Shown in pieces: positions 60,344-64,000 of a stretch of DNA of 64,000 bases (its first letter is position 1; each line of letters opens with the position of its first letter). The DNA is taken from the NCBI RefSeq assembly GCF_016909015.1, contig NZ_JAFBFA010000030.1:7651-71650 (forward strand), in the 5' to 3' direction. A program made the position numbers and the translations under genes. This DNA is from Gracilibacillus alcaliphilus. GTDB taxonomy: Bacteria; Bacillota; Bacilli; Bacillales; Amphibacillaceae. Under the pieces are notes generated by a model that saw only the letters and a list, made by a program, of their open reading frames with translations, did not search any database and was not told the DNA's origin.

Positions 60344-61426
60344 TTAGTTCGACTCCTTTTCTTTGTATTCTTCCAATTGTTCTGCAAGATGTGCTGGAAG
60401 TTCTTCATACATATTATTAATTAAGTCAGAAACTTTTTGTTTTGGCTGCTCGTCCGTTTTCTTGATAGCAGCTTTAATTTCTTCTTTTGCTTTTTCAATT
60501 ACTTCATTTTCTTCTTCTTCTGACCATAGACCTTTTTCTTCTAAGAATTTACGGAAGCGAACAATCGGATCTTTCTTTTCCCATTCGCTGTCTTCTTCTT
60601 CTGTACGGTAACGAGTTGGATCATCACCAGCCATTGTGTGTGGGCCATAACGATACGTCAATGTTTCGATTAATGTCGGACCTTCACCATTAATGGCGCG
60701 TTCACGTGCTTCTTTCGTTGCAGCATAAACAGCTAATACATCCATACCGTCTACTTGAATACCTTCGATACCGGCCGCTACAGCTTTTTGAGCAAGTGTT
60801 TGTGCAGCTGTTTGCTTTTCAACTGGTACAGAAATGGCAAAACGATTGTTTTGCACCACAAAAATAGCTGGAGACTTGTATGCACCGGCAAAGTTAATCC
60901 CTTCATAGAAATCACCTTGTGAAGTACCACCGTCACCTGTATACGTAATGGCTACAGATTTCTGTCCGCGCTTCTTCATACCCATCGCAACCCCTGCTGC
61001 TTGTGTATATTGCGCACCAATAATAATTTGCGGGCTTAATGCATTGACACCTTCAGGGAACTGATTTCCATGAAAATGACCGCGAGAGAATAAAAATGCT
61101 TGATATAATGGAAGACCATGCCAAATTAACTGTGGTACATCGCGATACCCAGGTAAAATGAAATCTTCTTTTTCTAAGGCGAATTGAGTTCCTAATTGTG
61201 AAGCCTCCTGCCCAGCTGTTGGGGCATAGAATCCTAATCGACCTTGACGGTTTAAAGCAATGGAACGCTGATCTAGAATCCTCGTATACACCATTCGATA
61301 CATTATTTCCTTTAATTCTTCATCTGAAAGTTCAGGCATAGCCTCTTCATTAACGACTTTACCTTCTTCATTCAAGATTTGAAACGTTTTGTACTGTTCT
61401 TCAATATTTTCTAAAGCACGTTTCAC
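60344..61426 (-). CDS. pdhA: Pyruvate dehydrogenase E1 alpha subunit
   Basis: 360 residues, thiamine-diphosphate half of E1 that decarboxylates pyruvate. TPP motif TGDGGTSQGDFYEG then GINFAGAYKSPAIFVVQNN (about 163-195), phosphorylation-loop-type YRYGPHTMAGDDPTRYR near 267, and the N-terminal entry QEASQLGTQFALEKEDFILP. Start is GTG at 61426, with AGAGGTG 6 bases upstream. First gene of pdhABCD, about 195 bases downstream of a near-consensus promoter. Confidence 0.97.
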   Translation of the reverse strand: MKRALENIEEQYKTFQILNEEGKVVNEEAMPELSDEELKEIMYRMVYTRILDQRSIALNRQGRLGFYAPTAGQEASQLGTQFALEKEDFILPGYRDVPQLIWHGLPLYQAFLFSRGHFHGNQFPEGVNALSPQIIIGAQYTQAAGVAMGMKKRGQKSVAITYTGDGGTSQGDFYEGINFAGAYKSPAIFVVQNNRFAISVPVEKQTAAQTLAQKAVAAGIEGIQVDGMDVLAVYAATKEARERAINGEGPTLIETLTYRYGPHTMAGDDPTRYRTEEEDSEWEKKDPIVRFRKFLEEKGLWSEEEENEVIEKAKEEIKAAIKKTDEQPKQKVSDLINNMYEELPAHLAEQLEEYKEKESN

Positions 61427-61552
61427 AAGAATTCACCTCTTCCTTCCTTATAACAAAAATTTAATTAATCAAATTTAGCTTCCCCAAAAGACTAAAAAAT
61501 CTGTACCAAAGTTATTATTATTGCTATACCTTATCTTACAAAAAAATAAACA

Positions 61553-61581
61553 CCTTATGTAATTATCAAACTGTTACATAA
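61553..61581 (-). promoter_or_regulatory. Inverted repeat downstream of the pdhA promoter
   Basis: CTTATGTAA and TTACATAAG are perfect 9-bp arms around an 11-base spacer, about 35-60 bases past the predicted start. It is not a cre site, and does not match the Rex consensus (TTGTGAA...TTCACAA). Could be an operator or an early hairpin. Confidence 0.45.
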
Positions 61582-61621
61582 GAACAACAAAAAATCATTG
61601 GTACAATTTCTACTCTTTTAT

Positions 61622-61650
61622 ATTCTAGCTCATCCATAGCTTTCGGTCAA
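61622..61650 (-). promoter_or_regulatory. pdhA promoter
   Basis: TTGACC (61645-61650), 17 bases, TAGAAT (61622-61627) on the minus strand, a strong sigma-A match about 195 bases upstream of pdhA. Confidence 0.75.
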
Positions 61651-62157
61651 ACCCTTTGCAATAATTATTTCAAAAAAATACCGAACAATCAAACAGGAAC
61701 AAACCCATAGTTAAAGCGTTTTCTCCTCATCTGTTTCATAGTGTTTTCTTATCTGTATTATTCTGAAGATGACCAAGAAAAAAGCAGCTAGAAAACAATA
61801 TTCAATAATACAAAGACTAAACTACTTTCTACAGCTATTACAAACAAAAACAATTAAGATCTTCGCATCTTTTTTACGCTTTGATGTGAAAAGATGCCAA
61901 AATAGATGTTCACTACAAGAAATCGCTTTCCGCAGGCATGTTCTGAAGATCCACTTTTGTCAAGTGCTCTTCTTGGTAAAAGTTAGCTAAGAGCATGCCC
62001 TCGGCAGCAGACTAACATCGCGACGACATTCGCCACGTCTGCACTAGTACATCCTGTACGTCGAAAAGCGAAACGGTCAACCGCAACGATTGCCTTACTC
62101 TCCATATCTTCTACAGAACTACGGAGGTTATTTCTGGCATTGGAATGCTTATCTTTC
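61651..62157. repeat. Gene-free interval with repeat modules B and C
   Basis: No gene. TCGCTTTCCGCAGGC (61923-61937) and the GAAGATCCACTT...AGTGCTCTTCTTGG block to 62000 copy the repeat at 34557-34640. Next to it, ACTAGTACATCCTGTACGTC (62043-62062) copies the module at 27758 and 49597. Open frames across it lack ribosome sites. Confidence 0.6.
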
Positions 62158-62208
62158 AAAAAGAATAGGGAGCAGACCCATTTATAGATCTGCTCCCTAT
62201 TCTTTTTT
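62158..62208. terminator. Bidirectional terminator after ykyA
   Basis: AAGAATAGGGAGCAGA and TCTGCTCCCTATTCTT pair perfectly; six T follow on the plus strand and five on the minus strand. It begins about 45 bases after the ykyA stop. Confidence 0.88.
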
Positions 62209-62254
62209 GATAAACGCATTCAATTAACTGTATTTATATCAGGTTTCTTGCTTT

Positions 62255-62899
62255 TTATTCAAAACTAACATTTAAATCTGTCGCTTCATAGAACGCTCTT
62301 TTTTGTTCATTATAAGTATCCGTATATTCATTGAATTCATCATTTAAGCTAATGATCTCATCATAGGCTTGGTTGACCACATCTACTTGGTCTTTCAACT
62401 CTTCTTCGGTCAAATCTTCATCCATCATTAATTCATAGAGTGTGGTATTGTGATCTAAAGCAGCAGCATAAGCGTCATTGATTTGTTTATATGTATCATA
62501 TCTTTGATCCATTGTCTCGATCAATGCATTGGCTGATTCTTGTTGATCTTCTTCTAAGTCACCAACAATCTCTTTAACCTTTGCAAATTCGGCCTCTGCT
62601 TCCTCCATGCTTTCCTTCTCTACTGTCAATAATTCTATGCGTTCTTCAATCGTAGCTAAAGCTTGTTCTGATAATGAGTTAATTTCATCCATTTCATCTG
62701 CCGATAATTCAATCATTTGATTATAAAGATCTTGCTCTTCATTTTCTAAATTAGCAAAATCCTCTTGCTGTTCGGCGAATGGCTGTTCCAATTCTGCTGT
62801 CTTTTCTAAATGGTCATACATATCGTGAGCAACAGATTGGCCGCTGCAGCCAATTAGGACAACTGTCATCATCAACATACTGTAAATCATTTTCTTCAT
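62255..62899 (-). CDS. ykyA: Putative cell-wall-binding lipoprotein YkyA
   Basis: 214 residues: signal peptide with lipobox LIGC (around 15-18), then an entirely helical, highly acidic body (long coiled coil with ADEMDEINSLSEQALATIEE and ELLTVEKESMEEAEAEFAKV). This is the YkyA family next to pdhA in B. subtilis; a wall-binding role is only predicted. GGGAGG lies upstream of the ATG. Confidence 0.85.
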   Translation of the reverse strand: MKKMIYSMLMMTVVLIGCSGQSVAHDMYDHLEKTAELEQPFAEQQEDFANLENEEQDLYNQMIELSADEMDEINSLSEQALATIEERIELLTVEKESMEEAEAEFAKVKEIVGDLEEDQQESANALIETMDQRYDTYKQINDAYAAALDHNTTLYELMMDEDLTEEELKDQVDVVNQAYDEIISLNDEFNEYTDTYNEQKRAFYEATDLNVSFE

Positions 62900-63054
62900 A
62901 CTCTTGTAATCCTCCCATAAACCTTTCGTTGTTCGACCTTATTTGCAATCTCATCCATTATAACATAGCAGCTTCCTTCTTTAAAACAAATGTATGAATT
63001 AGTAAGGTAATCTATACTTTTGTATTTTGTTTCTTTATAATATATATTACTATA

Positions 63055-63146
63055 TAGTGTGTTTAAAAAGGACGGTAAAAAAGAATTGGTCGTTCCATGA
63101 TCATCGAGAAACATATGCTTTTTACTGTACTTTTTAAACAACCTCT
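63055..63146. repeat. MITE-like element, family A (copy 3)
   Basis: About 92 bases between ykyA and def with inverted ends GTGTTTAAAAAGGACGGTAA and, from the right, GTTGTTTAAAAAGTACAGTA. The end pattern and inner GATCATCG resemble the elements at 40714 and 49525 but are more diverged. It lies about 30 bases before the def start and may affect its leader. Confidence 0.5.
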
Positions 63147-63175
63147 AAACCAAATAAAGAAAGGGGTCTGGCAAT

Positions 63176-63727
63176 ATGATTACAATGGAAGATATTGTAC
63201 GTGAAGGAGATCCTGTTCTGCGTCAGGTAGCAGAAGAAGTAAAGCTGCCAGCAACACAGGAGGAAAAAGATATCTTAACTGACATGCTGCAGTTTCTAAA
63301 AAACAGCCAGGATGAAGAAATTGCCCAAAAATATCAGCTCCGTGCTGGTGTAGGTCTCGCCGCACCTCAAATCGGCATTTCTAAACGTATGATTGCTGTC
63401 CACTTTCAGGACCATGATGAAAAACAATACAGCTATGGGCTGTTTAATCCCAAAATAGTCAGCCATTCTGTTGCACAAGCTTATCTTGAAGGTGGAGAAG
63501 GCTGTCTGTCGGTTGATCGAGAAGTGCCTGGCTATGTACCACGCTATCAACGTATTACCATTAAGGCTACAGATCTAGATGGAAACGAGTTAAAACTTAA
63601 ACTCAAAGGCTATGCCGCTATTGTCTTTCAACATGAACTGGATCATCTAAATGGAATTATGTTTTATGACCGAATTCATCAAGACGACCCATTTACAGTG
63701 CCCGAGAATGCAACGGCAATTGACTAA
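63176..63727 (+). CDS. def: Peptide deformylase
   Basis: Metallo-enzyme removing the N-formyl group from nascent proteins. 183 residues with the three signature motifs: GVGLAAPQIG (about 59-68), EGCLSV (about 109-114, metal-binding Cys) and QHELDHLNGIMF (about 152-163, metal-binding His pair). The insert between motifs and length mark the Gram-positive (type 2, DefB-like) form. Beside ykyA-pdhA as defB is in B. subtilis. AAAGGGG precedes the ATG. Confidence 0.96.
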   Translation: MITMEDIVREGDPVLRQVAEEVKLPATQEEKDILTDMLQFLKNSQDEEIAQKYQLRAGVGLAAPQIGISKRMIAVHFQDHDEKQYSYGLFNPKIVSHSVAQAYLEGGEGCLSVDREVPGYVPRYQRITIKATDLDGNELKLKLKGYAAIVFQHELDHLNGIMFYDRIHQDDPFTVPENATAID

Positions 63728-63905
63728 TCAAACATTATACTTCATCTACAACAAAAGCTGAGACAAAACAAAAAGCGTTATCGTGAGCAGCGAATCAACC
63801 TCTTTCCTGCACCTCATCAAAAGATGGTCTTTATCCCTTTACCTAAATGACGTTGAATAACTCTATAAATGAGAAAAGGGAAAAGAGGACAGATCCATAA
63901 ACGGG

Positions 63906-64000
63906 TGAACTGCACCCTGTCAAGTAGACAGTGAAAAAACAAAAATCTATGCAACAGTCTGGTACCGATATTCCAACGGTGCCAGGCTGTTTAATTTCTC
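63906..64000 (-). mobile_element. IS3-family insertion sequence, right end (partial)
   Basis: Begins with the end TGAACTGCACCCTGTCAAGT, which resembles the TG...CA-type tips of the IS150 group of IS3. A transposase end lies just inside. The remainder is beyond the window. Confidence 0.75.
63947..64000 (-). CDS. IS3-family transposase OrfB, C-terminal fragment
   Basis: The last 17 codons of a minus-strand frame reading EKLNSLAPLEYRYQTVA then TAG. The L(S/A)PxEYR ending is the usual C-terminus of the IS150-group integrase-type transposase. Cut by the window edge; intactness unknown. Confidence 0.75.
   Translation of the reverse strand, partial: EKLNSLAPLEYRYQTVA

Noticed and set aside
61553..61581. 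Rex or CcpA site at pdhA
   Set aside because: Half-sites differ from TTGTGAA and from the cre consensus.
61769..62219. Open frames upstream of pdhA on both strands
   Set aside because: They span repeat modules and a perfect terminator stem, which explains the open frames.

Overview
The window is chromosomal DNA of an AT-rich, aerobic, endospore-forming member of the Bacillaceae. Evidence is a division and cell-wall cluster, two sporulation sigma factors, a caa3-type cytochrome oxidase locus and a pyruvate dehydrogenase operon, arranged almost as in Bacillus subtilis. Acidic exported lipoproteins, an osmoprotectant ABC transporter and bacillithiol synthesis fit a halotolerant soil or brine Bacillaceae (Gracilibacillus/Oceanobacillus-like). 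That genus guess is inference; no rRNA is present. Most genes lie on the minus strand.

Layout from left to right. 1-3008: opuC osmoprotectant transporter, with the last permease cut by the window edge and a perfect palindrome upstream. 3282-6476: ylmC, sigG, sigE, spoIIGA, the compartment-specific sporulation sigma cascade. 6704-24000: the dcw cluster (ftsZ, ftsA, sbp, ylxX, ylxW, divIB, spoVE, murD, mraY, murE, spoVD, pbpB, ftsL, rsmH, mraZ); murG and murB, which lie between spoVE and divIB in B. subtilis, are not here. 24332-37766: bshC, a DUF3397 gene, gerR, rpmF, ylbN, tmcAL, ylbL, ylbJ, coaD, rsmD, ylbG-ylbA. 38073-39128: ytvI. 39317-47276: ctaM, ctaG, ctaF-ctaC, ctaB and divergent ctaA, covering oxidase structural genes and heme A synthesis. 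47767-52652: ftsW, ylaN, ylaL, ylaJ, an unknown small membrane protein, ylaI, ylaH, ylaF. 52874-56525: yktC, yktB, yktA, a polysaccharide deacetylase and a Nudix hydrolase. 56634-63727: pdhD-C-B-A, ykyA and a peptide deformylase. 63906-64000: the end of an IS3-family insertion sequence.

The functions connect: peptidoglycan precursor synthesis (murE, mraY, murD) feeds SEDS/PBP pairs (FtsW/PBP2B for division, SpoVE/SpoVD for the spore cortex), with FtsA/FtsZ guiding the septum and SigE/SigG running the sporulation programme. PDH and caa3 oxidase supply aerobic energy.

I did not find a clearly new multi-gene system. The more unusual content is non-coding: a modular family of dispersed intergenic repeats with terminal inverted repeats (one copy apparently an internal deletion of another), a second MraZ-box-like cluster facing away from mraZ, an undescribed 29-codon ORF with a strong ribosome-binding site upstream of rsmD, palindromes at opuC and pdhA, mutually exclusive pairings upstream of ctaA, and a consistent set of genes missing from an otherwise collinear block.
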